Origin: Polynucleobacter necessarius
Lineage (GTDB): Bacteria > Pseudomonadota > Gammaproteobacteria > Burkholderiales > Burkholderiaceae
Assembly: GCF_900095175.1 (NCBI RefSeq)
Contig: NZ_LT606946.1
Span: 2,712-66,711 of the forward strand
DNA: 64,000 nt
Direction: 5' to 3'
Positions within the stretch are counted from its first letter, which is position 1; every line of letters starts with the position of its first letter. The position numbers and the translations under genes were made by a program. Shown here in pieces: positions 7,901 through 17,675 of this stretch. The notes beneath the pieces are model-generated. The model was given only the letters and a program-made list of their open reading frames with translations, had not been told where the DNA came from and did no database searches.

Positions 7901-8570
7901 TATTTCAATTGTGGTGGGCTTTGATCAACGCGAGGCCGTTGCTTATCATGTTTTTTGTCAAAGCGTGATTGATAAATCATCGCAGCCGGTGCAATTTTTA
8001 CCTCTAGCAGAAAACAATTTGCGTGAGTACAAAGAGGTGCACACGGACGGAAGCAACAAATTCATTTACTCTCGATTCTTAACGCCATTTTTAATGAATT
8101 ATTCAGGCTGGGCAATTTTTGCGGATGGGGACATGGTTTGCCGGGCTGATGTTTCTGAGTTGTGGGCTTTGCGCGATGAATCAAAAGCTGTTCAGGTTGT
8201 TAAGCATGACTATCAAACAAAAGCCAACAAAAAATATCTGGGCAATAAAAATGAAAACTACCCAAGAAAAAATTGGTCTAGTGTTATTTTGTGGAGCTGC
8301 GCACATCCAGTAAATAAAATACTAAATCCTGAATTTATTCAAGCCCAGCCAGGGTCATATCTTCATAGATTTTCATGGTTAAGTGACGATTTAATTGGTG
8401 AGCTTCCAATTGAGTGGAATTGGTTGGCAATTGAGTATCCTGAAAATCTCAATGCAAAGTTAATTCATTACACGCTTGGAACGCCTTGCTTTAAAGATTA
8501 TGCTGAGGAATCAATGTCAGAATATTGGAAAGAGGTCTATGGAAGAAGTAACGAGGGGTTTGACCAGTAG
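7890..8570 (+). CDS. glycosyltransferase with DGD motif (GT-A, GT8-like)
   Basis: 226 residues with a GT-A style N-terminus (SIVVGFDQREAVAYHVFCQSVI), the segment NKFIYSRFLTPFLMNYSGWAIFADGDMVCRADVSELW containing a metal-binding DxD-like DGD, and a C-terminal IHYTLGTPCFKDY that resembles the HxxG region of retaining GT8 enzymes. Translation probably begins at a TTG (7890) with GGAGAG about 6 nt upstream, overlapping the end of the TPR gene by 11 nt, so the two are translationally coupled. Likely a sugar transferase for a surface polysaccharide; donor and acceptor unknown. Confidence 0.7.
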   Translation: MRSNISIVVGFDQREAVAYHVFCQSVIDKSSQPVQFLPLAENNLREYKEVHTDGSNKFIYSRFLTPFLMNYSGWAIFADGDMVCRADVSELWALRDESKAVQVVKHDYQTKANKKYLGNKNENYPRKNWSSVILWSCAHPVNKILNPEFIQAQPGSYLHRFSWLSDDLIGELPIEWNWLAIEYPENLNAKLIHYTLGTPCFKDYAEESMSEYWKEVYGRSNEGFDQ

Positions 8571-8590
8571 CATTTTTTATTTTATGTATA

Positions 8591-9330
8591 TTGAGTTCTA
8601 TCGTGAACGGTAATTTTGGAAATTATGGAGAGCCTTTTTATGCAGATGGTAAATATACCGTCAAAGAAAGGTTAGACCTACTTTCGTTACTTCCGCAACA
8701 CGTTTTATGTAACTCGATATTGGAGATTGGTTGCGCTGACAGGACAAATTTAAAATTTTTCGCTCATCATTTGAAGGTGCCGCCCTCTAAGTGTGAGGGG
8801 GTGGATATTTGTATGCCAAGCAATCAGGCAGAAGATGAAATCAAATTTACTCATTCATCTGTCGAGGCTTTATCCTTAACTCTTCAAAAAAATTCGATTT
8901 GATATTGCTATCCGATGTACTAGAGCACTTATATAACCCCTGGAGGGTGCTTTCTCAATTAAAGGATTTATTAACCCAATCTGGCCATCTTCTTATAAGT
9001 GTGCCCAATATTCAAAATTTACAGTATCTAAACGCCGTTAATTCTAGAAACTTTTACTATCAAAAGACGGGTCTATTTGACGAGACTCATATCAGATTTT
9101 TTTCATTTACAGCCCTTAAGAATTATCTTGCTGAGATTGATTTTAGGGTTTTAAAAAATGGATGGAGGCCAGATTTGAGTTTGCAATCTATCAGGAGCGG
9201 TATCGAGACGGAAATTAGAGAAAACAATTATGCCAATTTACAAATTGGTAATTTAGAAATAAATATATCTGATGCGACGCTAGATGAATATTTCGGACAG
9301 CAGATCTTAATATGCGCTACACATGAATAA
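8591..9330 (+). pseudogene. SAM-dependent methyltransferase, -1 frameshift in an A7 tract
   Basis: Class I methyltransferase (Methyltransf_23-like) split between two frames. The first frame (8591-8902) ends LTLQKNSI-stop and carries motif I (ILEIGCADRTNLKFF) and the acidic GVDICMP; the second frame carries SDVLEHLYNPWRVLSQLKDLL and HLLISVPNIQNLQYLN. They join naturally as QKKFDLILLSDVLEHL if the run A8886-A8892 (seven A) were eight. Total length is one base short of a multiple of three, as expected for a single deletion. The likely start is TTG 8591 or GTG 8603. Probable target is a glycan or lipid in the surrounding cluster. Confidence 0.75.
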
Positions 9331-10012
9331 TGACTTATTAATAGTAATTTCTTATTACTCGGAAAGATCTGACTCACATTTAAAAAAACTATTATCAAGC
9401 GTTTCTAACATCAATCAAAATATAGTTGTAGTTATCAATTCCGATGAATGTATTGATGAGGTTACAGGGATTTTCAATGGATACAAGGCAATAACTCGGC
9501 CAAATACTGGAATGAACATTGGAGCATGGGATTCGGTCTACAGGCATTATCCAAATTTTAAATACTATATATTTTTACAGGATGAATGCGTCATGACTAA
9601 CGCAGAATTTATGTCAGCATATGTTAGTAAATTAGAAATTCAGAGCGTTGGAATGATAGGGGAGTCCATTAATCATAAATGGGATAAGCCATGGTTGGAG
9701 ATGATGAAGAGTCCTTTAAATTATCCTGTCAATATTTTTGAGCATGGAAAAATACTTTCACGTGTTGAGTATTATTTGAGTTTAATGAGCGCTTGGAATG
9801 CTAATCCTGGATTAAATGGACGTCACTTGCGAGCATTAGTATGGGGTTTTTCTGGTGATGTTTTACGCCGTATTGGAGGCTTCCCCATAGGCAAAACCAA
9901 AGAGGAATGTATTGCGTCTGAAATTGCTATTTCGAAGAAAACTGAGCAGTTGGGTTTGAAAGTAGTTCAAATAGCCGAAGAGTCATTTAAATACTTTAGA
10001 CATGATGAGTGA
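9323..10012 (+). CDS. GT2-like glycosyltransferase or glycan-associated protein
   Basis: 229 residues, intact. The N-terminal LLIVISYYSERSDSHLKKLLSSV and the later PNTGMNIGAWDSVYRHY and YYIFLQDECVMTN are typical of GT2/GT-A fold transferases, with an acidic DE pair in place of a canonical DxD. A C-terminal WGFSGDVLRRIGGFP resembles the acceptor-side block of GT2 enzymes. It overlaps the preceding methyltransferase frame by 8 nt, so co-translation is likely. Substrate unknown; a non-catalytic relative cannot be excluded. Confidence 0.65.
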   Translation: MNNDLLIVISYYSERSDSHLKKLLSSVSNINQNIVVVINSDECIDEVTGIFNGYKAITRPNTGMNIGAWDSVYRHYPNFKYYIFLQDECVMTNAEFMSAYVSKLEIQSVGMIGESINHKWDKPWLEMMKSPLNYPVNIFEHGKILSRVEYYLSLMSAWNANPGLNGRHLRALVWGFSGDVLRRIGGFPIGKTKEECIASEIAISKKTEQLGLKVVQIAEESFKYFRHDE

Positions 10013-10042
10013 CGTCAGGACGGAGCTCAAAAGAAATAAAGT

Positions 10043-11106
10043 ATGCTGCACCTTCATTATTTAGTTCCTTATGCCTCTGATGATGACTTTACCACCCTAG
10101 CTCGATCTGATCTAGCAAGCGTTAGGTTGAGGTCTGCCCCCGTACTTAGAGTAGCCCGTGAACTAGGATGGCGAGTAACCTTTGGCGAAGTAATTTTGGA
10201 AAACCCATCAATAGTCTTGATTGGGAAGATTGGCTCTCAAAGATTGAGATTCGCCAAAAACTTTGGCTGGAGGAAATCCAGCGGGTTAAGAAAAATTCTC
10301 AAATATTCCTAGACTATACCGATCACCACCTTGGATTTGATTCTTCAATGTCACATTTCTATGAGTCAGCCATAAAAGAAGTCGATGGTTGTATCGTTCC
10401 ATCTCAAAGTATGGCTGCACTACTATCCAGCAGCTGAAGTGGTCTAATCTCTATTATTGAAGATCCTGTGGAGATTGATGCTTTCGCCCCCAAGGAATTT
10501 GTAGGACATCCTGTTATTTTGTTATGGTTTGGCCATTCATCAAATATTGACTTTTTAATCAACTTTTTGTCGGCAAGCTTTAATGCTGGTGATCATATTC
10601 GATTAATTGTCTTGTCTAACGAGGCTGGTTTGAATCACTTCGCAAACTCAAATTTAGTCTCTCCAGCAAAAATTGAATTTAATTTGGCATTGTGGTCTTT
10701 AGAGAATATGGTGGAAGTTGCAAAAATTGCTGATATGTGTATTATTCCGAGCGATTTAAGCAACCCCAAAATGATGGGGGCTAGCTCCAATAGACTCATA
10801 ACTGCTTTGACATTAGGGCTACTTACAGCCGCAGATAATTTACCAAGCTATAGAGAGTTCGAAAACTACTACTGTAACTTGCAATCCAATGGCTTTAGGG
10901 AGATGTTAGCCAATCCCTTGCAATTTAATCACATTGTAAATATTGCTCAGACTGAACTTAGCCCTAGATTCAGAATGGAAATATTGAACAAGATTGGGAA
11001 TCTTTTTTACTGGATACGACCTCTTAAAGTTATTCATTCAACTTGCTTTGCCTGGTTTCGGGTAGGTATAGAAGTGCCACTACTGTACCACTCGCTAAAA
11101 AAATAG
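10043..11106 (+). pseudogene. glycosyltransferase pseudogene (one frameshift plus in-frame TGA)
   Basis: Three fragments belong to one gene. Frame one (from 10043) gives RVARELGWRVTFGEVILENPSIVLIGKIG; after a -1 shift around 10220-10260 the next frame reads IEIRQKLWLEEIQRVKKNSQIFLDYTDHHLGF; an in-frame TGA at 10435-10437 then interrupts it before SGLISIIEDPVEIDAFAPKEF. The C-terminal part has a GT-B signature (CIIPSD followed by GASSNRLITALTLGL and LPSYREFENY). Total length is one base short of a multiple of three. Two independent lesions make real loss of function likely. Its 3' end overlaps the convergent transporter gene by 77 nt, so the original C-terminus may also be altered. Confidence 0.75.
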
Positions 11107-12346
11107 TCGGATACCATAAGCCTGCAACATTACTTTCCCAGTGTTGATTGAGCCAAGTCACAATAAGCGGTAGTAGTCCGCCAATCCAGCCTGCTGCCAA
11201 GTTGTGCGGAAGAGTTGCTGCGCTATTTCTGGTTTTTGCGGGAAAGAGCTCTGCAAGCAGTGCGGTTTGTGGACCAACAACTAGTGCCAGAATTCCTGAC
11301 AAGCCAATAAGAACCATTGCTATTAATGCTGTTGAGTTGCCATCGCTTTGCAGGAGCTGAAATGCCGGCAATATCAATATTGCCCCCAGAGCTAGACCAC
11401 TGACAACCACAGGCTTTCTACCAACCTTATCTGAGAGCCATCCGGCAAATATTGTGAGAGGTAGAAGAGCAACTGTTGCATAAACACTCAGTTGGTCTAC
11501 TAATTGCGGTGCAAGCTTGACCGATGTTTTAAGAAAGATTGAGGTATATACCTGCACACAGAAAAATAATACTGCTCCTCCTGCAGAAATGCAGAAGAAA
11601 AGCAGGAACATTCTTTTTCTGGTTTCCGGATCTTTGAAGTTGTCTCGAAGTGGGCTCTTTGATTGGGTCTCTGTTTGGCTCAGTTTTAGATAGATTGGCG
11701 TTTCTTCTAAGGCCATGCGAGCTTTAAATGCGATTAACAGCAGTATTAAAGAGATCCAAAATGGCACTCGCCATCCCCATGATAGAAATTCTTCTGGAGT
11801 GAGGTAGCTTTGAAGTACGGCAATTTGTAATGTAGATACTAAGATTCCTAGTGGTCCCATGAGTTGCAGGAAGCTAGTCTTAAAGCCGCGATTGGAGTCA
11901 CCAGCATGCTCGGTTAGGTAGACTGCGCTACCGCCAATCTCACCGCCTGCTGAGAGGCCCTGCAGCAATCTGAGGCCCACAAGCATGAGGGGCGCCCAGA
12001 TCCCAGCCTGGGCATAGGTCGGCAAAAATCCTACGCATACGGTGGCAATTCCCATGAGGGTAATGGTGATCATGAAAACAGGCCTTCTTCCAATGCGGTC
12101 ACCAATGCTGCCAAATATGGCCGCACCAATGGGTCTTACCACCATACCTACACCAAAGGTTGCTAGGCTAGCCAAAAGCGCTGTGCTGGGATCGCTAGAG
12201 GGAAAGAAGAGGGGGGCAAATACAACTGCAAGAGTTGCAAAGGTCAAAAAGTCATACCACTCTAGAAATGTTCCAAAGCAGGCAGCAATAGCAACTTTTC
12301 TATAGGAATGCGAGGAGGCTTGAGAGTCTGATGCGGTAGCAGTCAA
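11030..12346 (-). CDS. MFS transporter, metabolite:H+ symporter (MHS) family
   Basis: 438 residues with 12 predicted membrane helices. The MHS subfamily is shown by the N-terminal ACFGTFLEWYDFLTFATLA, the loop GSIGDRIGRRPVFMITITLMG and RLLQGLSAGGEIGGSAVYLTEHA. Relatives import shikimate, proline/betaine, citrate, alpha-ketoglutarate or other organic acids with protons; the substrate cannot be read from sequence. The frame starts at a TTG (12344-12346) with only a weak ribosome site. Convergent with, and overlapping, the broken glycosyltransferase; rmuC lies just upstream on the same strand. Confidence 0.88.
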   Translation of the reverse strand: MTATASDSQASSHSYRKVAIAACFGTFLEWYDFLTFATLAVVFAPLFFPSSDPSTALLASLATFGVGMVVRPIGAAIFGSIGDRIGRRPVFMITITLMGIATVCVGFLPTYAQAGIWAPLMLVGLRLLQGLSAGGEIGGSAVYLTEHAGDSNRGFKTSFLQLMGPLGILVSTLQIAVLQSYLTPEEFLSWGWRVPFWISLILLLIAFKARMALEETPIYLKLSQTETQSKSPLRDNFKDPETRKRMFLLFFCISAGGAVLFFCVQVYTSIFLKTSVKLAPQLVDQLSVYATVALLPLTIFAGWLSDKVGRKPVVVSGLALGAILILPAFQLLQSDGNSTALIAMVLIGLSGILALVVGPQTALLAELFPAKTRNSAATLPHNLAAGWIGGLLPLIVTWLNQHWESNVAGLWYPTIFLASGTVVALLYLPETRQSKLNE

Positions 12347-12360
12347 TTTTAATTCTGCGT

Positions 12361-13635
12361 TTATTCTGTATCAGCTGAGGATTCAATCAGGGGTGCAGAG
12401 ATATTCTTGCTAGGCTTAACGCCCAGTTCGCGCACCTTCTCGGCAGCCCGAATGAGATTACCTTTACCTGATTTCAACTTATTAAAGGCATCGTGATAAC
12501 TTGTTTGTGCTTGATCTAGGCGTTGGCCTAGTTTTTCAAGATCATCCACAAAGCCAACAAACTTATCGTAGAGCGTGCCACATTGCTTAGCAATTTCCAG
12601 TGCATTGCGATTTTGTGAGTCTTGACGCCACAGGTGCGCAACAGTTCTCAGGGTTGCCATCAAAGTACTTGGGCATACCAACACAATATTTTTAGCTAAA
12701 GCTTCTTGATAGAGATTTGGTGCAGTTTTCAGCGCCAGTAGGAAAGCGGGCTCAATTGGTACAAACATCAGCACAAAGTCTACCGAGCCAATGCCATATA
12801 AAGAGCTGTAGTTCTTGCTCGAAAGCCCCTGAATATGTTGCCTTAGAGACTGAATATGGGCCGCCAACTCTTGTTCCGAGACAATCGGATCAGTTGCTTC
12901 AGCATGGCGTGAATACGCAGTGATAGAAACCTTACTATCGACTACCAGGTTTCTGCCCTCTGGAAGTTTTACGACAACGTCAGGCTGAAGACGTGAGCCA
13001 TCAGTCTGAGTGTGACTATCTTGTACAAGGTATTCTTCGCCTTTTCGAAGGCCTGACGACTCTAAAATAGATTCGAGCACTAACTCACCCCAATTACCCT
13101 GTACCTTAGAGTCGCCTTTGAGTGCTTGGGTGAGTGAGCGGGTCTCATCTGACATGCGCAAATTTAGATTGGCAAGACGTTCGATCTCGCTCTTGAGTGC
13201 AAAGCGCTCACGAGCTTCATTGCCGTAAGAGGTATTTACCTGCTCTTTAAATTCTGAAAGCTTGGTTTGGAGTGGTTTCAGTAGGGCATCTAGATTGGCG
13301 ACATTCTGCTCGGTAAAGCGCTTAGACTTATCTTCCAGAATTTCATTGGCTAAATTTTTGAATTGATGAGTTAGAACCTCTTTAGCCTCATTGAGAGATT
13401 CAATTCTCCCCAGGCCCTGCTTGCGCTCGGAATCTAGCTCTGCTTCAAGTCGAATTGCATTTTGTAAGGCTTGGTCTTTTTCAGTGCGCAAGCTGATAGT
13501 GAGGGCGGCTTCTGTCTGCGCTTGTTGTTCGCTACGTTGAAGCGCAGATCTCAGATTAAGCGCATAAACCAAAAGGCCTGCGCATAAACCCAATGGCAGG
13601 CCAAACAGGAGAAGAGAGCTTAAATCAAAAGTCAC
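12361..13635 (-). CDS. rmuC: RmuC-family DNA recombination protein
   Basis: 424 residues: an N-terminal membrane anchor (about 6-26), a long coiled coil (about 30-175) and the conserved RmuC nuclease-like domain (QGNWGELVLESILESSGLRKGEEY, LQPDVVVKLPEGRNLVVDSKVSITAY, DFVLMFVPIEPAFLLAL). RmuC limits recombination between inverted repeats in E. coli. The start is GTG at 13633-13635. Lies between the MHS transporter and grxD on the same strand. Confidence 0.93.
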   Translation of the reverse strand: MTFDLSSLLLFGLPLGLCAGLLVYALNLRSALQRSEQQAQTEAALTISLRTEKDQALQNAIRLEAELDSERKQGLGRIESLNEAKEVLTHQFKNLANEILEDKSKRFTEQNVANLDALLKPLQTKLSEFKEQVNTSYGNEARERFALKSEIERLANLNLRMSDETRSLTQALKGDSKVQGNWGELVLESILESSGLRKGEEYLVQDSHTQTDGSRLQPDVVVKLPEGRNLVVDSKVSITAYSRHAEATDPIVSEQELAAHIQSLRQHIQGLSSKNYSSLYGIGSVDFVLMFVPIEPAFLLALKTAPNLYQEALAKNIVLVCPSTLMATLRTVAHLWRQDSQNRNALEIAKQCGTLYDKFVGFVDDLEKLGQRLDQAQTSYHDAFNKLKSGKGNLIRAAEKVRELGVKPSKNISAPLIESSADTE

Positions 13636-13662
13636 AAATGCAGTCTATGCAAGCTATTGAAC

Positions 13663-13971
13663 TTAGCCTTGAACTAACTTTTGTAATTCACCGCTTTGGA
13701 ACATCTCAGTCATGATGTCTGAGCCGCCAATGAATTCACCATTGATGTAGAGCTGAGGAATAGTTGGCCAGTTGGCAAATTCTTTAATGCCCTGACGAAT
13801 TTCTGCATCCTCCAATACGTTCACTGTATGCAATTTATCTACGCCACAAGTGCGCAAAATATTGACTGCATTTCGAGAAAATCCGCATTGTGGAAATTGG
13901 GCATTGCCCTTCATAAACAACACAACGGGATGGCTGCTAACGATTTCTTGAATTCTTGCTTGGGTATTCAT
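13663..13971 (-). CDS. grxD: monothiol glutaredoxin Grx4-type
   Basis: 102 residues, normal family length. Monothiol CGFS motif ([14 protein letters not shown]), the TxP-type glutathione-binding [20 protein letters not shown] and a C-terminal helix. CGFS glutaredoxins bind a bridging 2Fe-2S cluster with glutathione and pass it to client proteins, often with BolA. It follows hemA-prfA-prmC on the same strand, an arrangement common in Burkholderiales, after a 104-nt gap holding a possible terminator. Confidence 0.95.
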   Translation of the reverse strand: MNTQARIQEIVSSHPVVLFMKGNAQFPQCGFSRNAVNILRTCGVDKLHTVNVLEDAEIRQGIKEFANWPTIPQLYINGEFIGGSDIMTEMFQSGELQKLVQG

Positions 13972-14049
13972 AATTTTCTTCCTGAATTGACGCTATAAGA
14001 TGATCTTGAATTGCAGCTAACAATAGCGTAATTTTAAGGCTATCTGCAG

Positions 14050-14068
14050 AAAAGGGTTAATTCCCTTT
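14050..14068 (-). terminator. weak hairpin after prmC
   Basis: On the minus strand AAAGGG-AATTAA-CCCTTT is followed by TC; the 6-bp stem begins 8 nt after the prmC stop. It could be a weak intrinsic terminator or attenuating hairpin between prmC and grxD. The stem is short and has only two G:C-rich turns. Confidence 0.35.
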
Positions 14069-14075
14069 GTGGGTT

Positions 14076-14924
14076 TTAGAGTCTTTTTCGCCCAGAAGCT
14101 GCTCGGTGGTGGCCCGCTAAATCGAGGTGAGCTTGCACATCGATTAGGCCCGCCTCTTTTATTAGCTCTAGCACTGCTTCGGATTGATCAAAGCCATGCT
14201 CTACAGCAATCAGCCCACCAGCTTTCAGATATTGATCTGCCCCGGCAATAATGATCTCTAGGCAGCTCAGCCCACCAGCGTAATCCGTCAGGGCGGATTC
14301 AGGCTCAAATCGAAGATCCCCTTCGGTGAGATGGGGGTCTTGGTTAGCGATATAGGGTGGGTTGCTAACAATCACATCAAACTGGGTTTGTGGGCTCAAT
14401 GCGTCATACCAATTGCCTTGAGAAAACTGGACTTGCTCTGTCAGATGCAGAAATTGGGCATTGTGCTTAGAGATTGCTAGGGCCTCAGCTGATCGATCTG
14501 TTGCAAGCAGTGACGCCAGAGGTGCGGCACTAGCAATCGAAAGGGCGATGGCGCCGGAGCCAGTGCCTAGATCTAACACTTTGGTGGGCTTATTGAGTTT
14601 GGCGATTTCACTAAGGGCAATCTCTACAAGAAGCTCAGTTTCTGGGCGAGGAATCAGTACCCCAGGCCCAACCTGTAACTCAATATTATGAAAATCCTTC
14701 TTACCCAAGATATAGGCGATGGGCTCGCCATTCACTCTTCTTGAAACTAGGCTTTCCCATTCCTGAAAAGCTTGCTCATCTAGACTCATATCATCGCGCG
14801 ATAGGAGGGCAGAGCGTGAGAGTTGGTAGTGCTTCTCTAATAGGTGAGCTAGCAATATTCGCGTTTCATTGGCTGGCAATGCGCACTTGCTAATTAATTC
14901 TCGTAAAGACTGGTTGATACTCAT
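14076..14924 (-). CDS. prmC: peptide chain release factor N5-glutamine methyltransferase
   Basis: Methylates the glutamine of the GGQ motif in release factors RF1 and RF2, raising termination efficiency. 282 residues: helical N-terminal domain with SLVSRRVNGEPIAYILGKKDF, SAM site VLDLGTGSGAIALSIA and the glutamine-binding NPPY (VIVSNPPYIANQD). The ATG at 14922-14924 (MSINQSLRELI) lies 10 nt after the prfA stop and is preferred to upstream TTG/GTG codons inside prfA. Its substrate RF1 is encoded immediately upstream. Confidence 0.95.
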   Translation of the reverse strand: MSINQSLRELISKCALPANETRILLAHLLEKHYQLSRSALLSRDDMSLDEQAFQEWESLVSRRVNGEPIAYILGKKDFHNIELQVGPGVLIPRPETELLVEIALSEIAKLNKPTKVLDLGTGSGAIALSIASAAPLASLLATDRSAEALAISKHNAQFLHLTEQVQFSQGNWYDALSPQTQFDVIVSNPPYIANQDPHLTEGDLRFEPESALTDYAGGLSCLEIIIAGADQYLKAGGLIAVEHGFDQSEAVLELIKEAGLIDVQAHLDLAGHHRAASGRKRL

Positions 14925-14934
14925 CCTGCTTGTG

Positions 14935-16014
14935 TTAACTATCACCAAGTGCCGCTAAAAGCTCTGCCTGATGTTCTGATGCCAAAGCATTGCACAGATC
15001 ATCTAAATCACCATCCATCATGGCATCAATCTTATAGAGCGTGAGGTTAATGCGGTGATCGGTAATGCGACCTTGTGGAAAGTTATAGGTCCGAATACGA
15101 TCGCTACGATCACCAGAGCCAATAAGAGACTTTCTGGTTTGAGCTTCGAGCTGATGTTTCTCACGTTCACGAGCATCCATGATTCGAGAAACGAGAACCT
15201 TCATCGCTTGCTCGCGATTGCGGTGTTGGCTACGGTCATCCTGACACTCAACCACTGTGCCTGTAGGTAAGTGCGTTATACGCACCGCTGAATCTGTTTT
15301 ATTAATATGTTGCCCACCGGCACCAGAAGCTCTAAAAGTATCAATACGCAGTTCAGCGGGATTAATCTTTACAGCCTCTAATTCATCAGCTTCGGGCATA
15401 ACCGCCACTGTGCAAGCTGATGTGTGTATACGACCCTGTGTTTCTGTTTGGGGGACACGTTGTACGCGATGTCCACCAGATTCAAACTTAAGTCGTGAGT
15501 AAACGGATTGACCCACTAAGCGCAGAACAACTTCTTTATACCCACCAAGATCGGATTCAGCAGCATTCACGACTTCAACCTTCCAACCTTGGCGCTCAGC
15601 AAAGCGCGTATACATTCGAAGTAAGTCACCAGCAAAGAGTGCGCTCTCATCACCACCCGTACCCGCACGAATTTCTAAGAAGACATTGCGTTCATCATTG
15701 ACATCTTTGGGTAGCAAGAGTTTTTGTAGGACGCCCTCAAGCTCCTCCATAGTAGCTTGTGCTTGTTTTTGTTCTTCGTCGGCAAAGTCCTTCATCTCGG
15801 GATCTTTGCGCATCTCTTCTGCGGCTTGTGCGTCGGCCTCAGCTTGTTTGTATAAGCCAAATTGCTCAACTACCATTGCAATATCAGAATGCTCGCGTGT
15901 GAGCTTCCGATAGTTGTCCATGTCTTTCGTGGACTCTTCGGTAGTTAATAGGGAATTGAGTTCGGCTAAGCGCGTGTCTAGGTGGTCTAGCTTAGCCCGC
16001 ATGCTGGGCTTCAT
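14935..16014 (-). CDS. prfA: peptide chain release factor 1
   Basis: Recognises UAA and UAG and triggers peptide release. 359 residues, normal length. The catalytic GGQ is in [25 protein letters not shown]; other signatures are [18 protein letters not shown] and [25 protein letters not shown]. Its ATG abuts the hemA stop with no spacer (TAG-ATG), so the two are translationally coupled. This is the release factor that reads the TAA interrupting the aldehyde dehydrogenase frame in this window. Confidence 0.97.
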   Translation of the reverse strand: MKPSMRAKLDHLDTRLAELNSLLTTEESTKDMDNYRKLTREHSDIAMVVEQFGLYKQAEADAQAAEEMRKDPEMKDFADEEQKQAQATMEELEGVLQKLLLPKDVNDERNVFLEIRAGTGGDESALFAGDLLRMYTRFAERQGWKVEVVNAAESDLGGYKEVVLRLVGQSVYSRLKFESGGHRVQRVPQTETQGRIHTSACTVAVMPEADELEAVKINPAELRIDTFRASGAGGQHINKTDSAVRITHLPTGTVVECQDDRSQHRNREQAMKVLVSRIMDAREREKHQLEAQTRKSLIGSGDRSDRIRTYNFPQGRITDHRINLTLYKIDAMMDGDLDDLCNALASEHQAELLAALGDS

Positions 16015-17331
16015 CTAATGGTCCTCTGGCTTGGAGTGCGAGGCGAATAATTTGGGAAGCAACTTAATCAGGGCGTCACGCTCAGCGCCATTGGAATGTT
16101 GTAAAGCATGTAATGAGCCATGCAAAAACCTATTGGTTAAACCTTGAGCCATCGCATTAAGAACTTCTTGAGGATCTTCGCCACGCATCAATCGTTTCAT
16201 CGCGCGGTCGAGCTCAAGTTGTCTGAGGTGTTCACCTTGTTGCTGAATATCCTGAATCAACGGCACAGTCTTACGACCTTGCATCCAGTGCATAAAGTTG
16301 CCAACGCGATCTTCAATAATCGCTTCGGCTTGACTTACTGCGGCCTGACGAAGAGAGGTACCTGTTTGAATCATCACGCCTAAATCATCTACCGTATAAA
16401 GATAGATGTCATTTAAACGAGCAATCTCAGGTTCAAAGTCGCGAGGTACCGCTAAGTCAATCATCACCATCGGTTTATGGCGACGTTGCTTCAAAGCGCT
16501 CTCTACCATGCCCAAGCCAATAATCGGAAGTGAGGATGCTGTACTTGAAACAATGATGTCAAATTCATGCAATCGTGAGGGGAGTTCTGAAAGCTTGAAT
16601 GATTCAGCTTCAATATCTTGAATCGAAATCGAGTCTGCTAATTCTTGACCGCGTTCAATTGTTCGGTTGGCGATTGCAACTGTTTTAGGTTTACGCGCCA
16701 CAAAATGCGTTGCGCATAAGGTGATCATGTCGCCAGCACCGATAAACAGAACACGTTGATCAGCAATGCTTTCAAAAATGCGTTCGGCTAATCGAACTGA
16801 GGCGGCTGCCATCGAGATTGAGTGAGCGCCAATTTCTGTAGAGCCACGGACTTCCTTTGCGACGGCAAAGGTTTTTTGAAATAGTTGGTTGAGATAAGTG
16901 CCAAGGACACCTGCATCATTTGCAGTGCGTACAGCATCTTTCATCTGACCCAAGATTTGGGTTTCACCAATCACCATTGAATCTAATCCACAGGCAACTC
17001 TAAAGGTGTGACGAACTGCATCAGATTGCGGTAGTGAATAAATATGCGGCTCTAAGCTGCTTGGAGCAAGTTGTTGAGTTTTTGCCAACCAATCAAAAGT
17101 GGCTTCATGCAAAAGGCTAGCTGCATCTGCATCATTAGCGGCGCAATACACCTCAGTGCGATTGCAGGTCGACAAAATTGTGGCTTCAGGTAGCCCGGCC
17201 TGATTCGCACCAACGAGATGTTGGCGAAGATCGTGCAACGCTTCTTGAAGAAACTCAGGGTCGAAGGCGACCTTCTCCCGAATGGCGACCGGCGCTGTGT
17301 GATGATTGATGCCGAGTGTCAACAACTTCAT
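16015..17331 (-). CDS. hemA: glutamyl-tRNA reductase
   Basis: First committed enzyme of C5-pathway heme synthesis: reduces glutamyl-tRNA to glutamate-1-semialdehyde with NADPH. 438 residues: catalytic-domain start [23 protein letters not shown], active-site cysteine in [10 protein letters not shown] (about residue 56), NADPH domain near residues 170-310 ([18 protein letters not shown]) and a helical dimerisation domain. Head of the hemA-prfA-prmC operon. Divergent from the small membrane gene at 17374 with a 42-nt gap. Confidence 0.97.
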   Translation of the reverse strand: MKLLTLGINHHTAPVAIREKVAFDPEFLQEALHDLRQHLVGANQAGLPEATILSTCNRTEVYCAANDADAASLLHEATFDWLAKTQQLAPSSLEPHIYSLPQSDAVRHTFRVACGLDSMVIGETQILGQMKDAVRTANDAGVLGTYLNQLFQKTFAVAKEVRGSTEIGAHSISMAAASVRLAERIFESIADQRVLFIGAGDMITLCATHFVARKPKTVAIANRTIERGQELADSISIQDIEAESFKLSELPSRLHEFDIIVSSTASSLPIIGLGMVESALKQRRHKPMVMIDLAVPRDFEPEIARLNDIYLYTVDDLGVMIQTGTSLRQAAVSQAEAIIEDRVGNFMHWMQGRKTVPLIQDIQQQGEHLRQLELDRAMKRLMRGEDPQEVLNAMAQGLTNRFLHGSLHALQHSNGAERDALIKLLPKLFASHSKPEDH

Positions 17332-17373
17332 AATGGTGATTATAGATTTGATAGCAGCAACAATGGGGTGGTA

Positions 17374-17631
17374 ATGGGGTTTTTAGCTTTTCTGGTGATC
17401 GGCGGCTTAACGGGCGTATTTGCCCTGCTTTTTTATCCGGGGCAACGCCGTATTAAGCCCAAAGCTAAGAAATTTCTTATTGCAGCCTTAATTGGCTTCT
17501 CGGCCGCTCTAGCCAGCTCCTACGTAGGGCAATTTACAGGCTTATTTCAATCGGGTCAGATGCTGGAATGGCTGAGCGCCATAGTGGCTTCTTGCCTTGC
17601 AGGTTGCCTCTATGCGACAGTAAATAGTTAG
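17374..17631 (+). CDS. small membrane protein, GlsB/YeaQ/YmgE-like
   Basis: About 85 residues with three hydrophobic segments (residues about 1-20, 31-50, 60-80) and glycine-rich turns such as [16 protein letters not shown] and [15 protein letters not shown], resembling the transglycosylase-associated GlsB/YeaQ/YmgE family. The ATG at 17374 follows GGGGTGG; an upstream extension of the frame runs antisense to hemA and is rejected. Function unknown; relatives are often stress-inducible. Confidence 0.6.
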   Translation: MGFLAFLVIGGLTGVFALLFYPGQRRIKPKAKKFLIAALIGFSAALASSYVGQFTGLFQSGQMLEWLSAIVASCLAGCLYATVNS

Positions 17632-17675
17632 TTAAATAGGTTGATCTGAGGGCTAGTGCTGATGTTTTCCTCATC

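Noticed and set aside
10435..10437. UGA read as tryptophan or selenocysteine
   Set aside because: The same gene also has a frameshift, other genes use TGA as a normal stop, and no SECIS-like hairpin follows.
6339..11110. Integrative element with tRNA-Thr as attachment site
   Set aside because: No integrase and no repeat of the tRNA 3' end was found near the far border.
14052..14060. Nine-base partial match to the shared 12-bp motif near prmC
   Set aside because: It is part of a hairpin after prmC, lacks the final AAG, and has no winged-helix gene nearby; best seen as chance.
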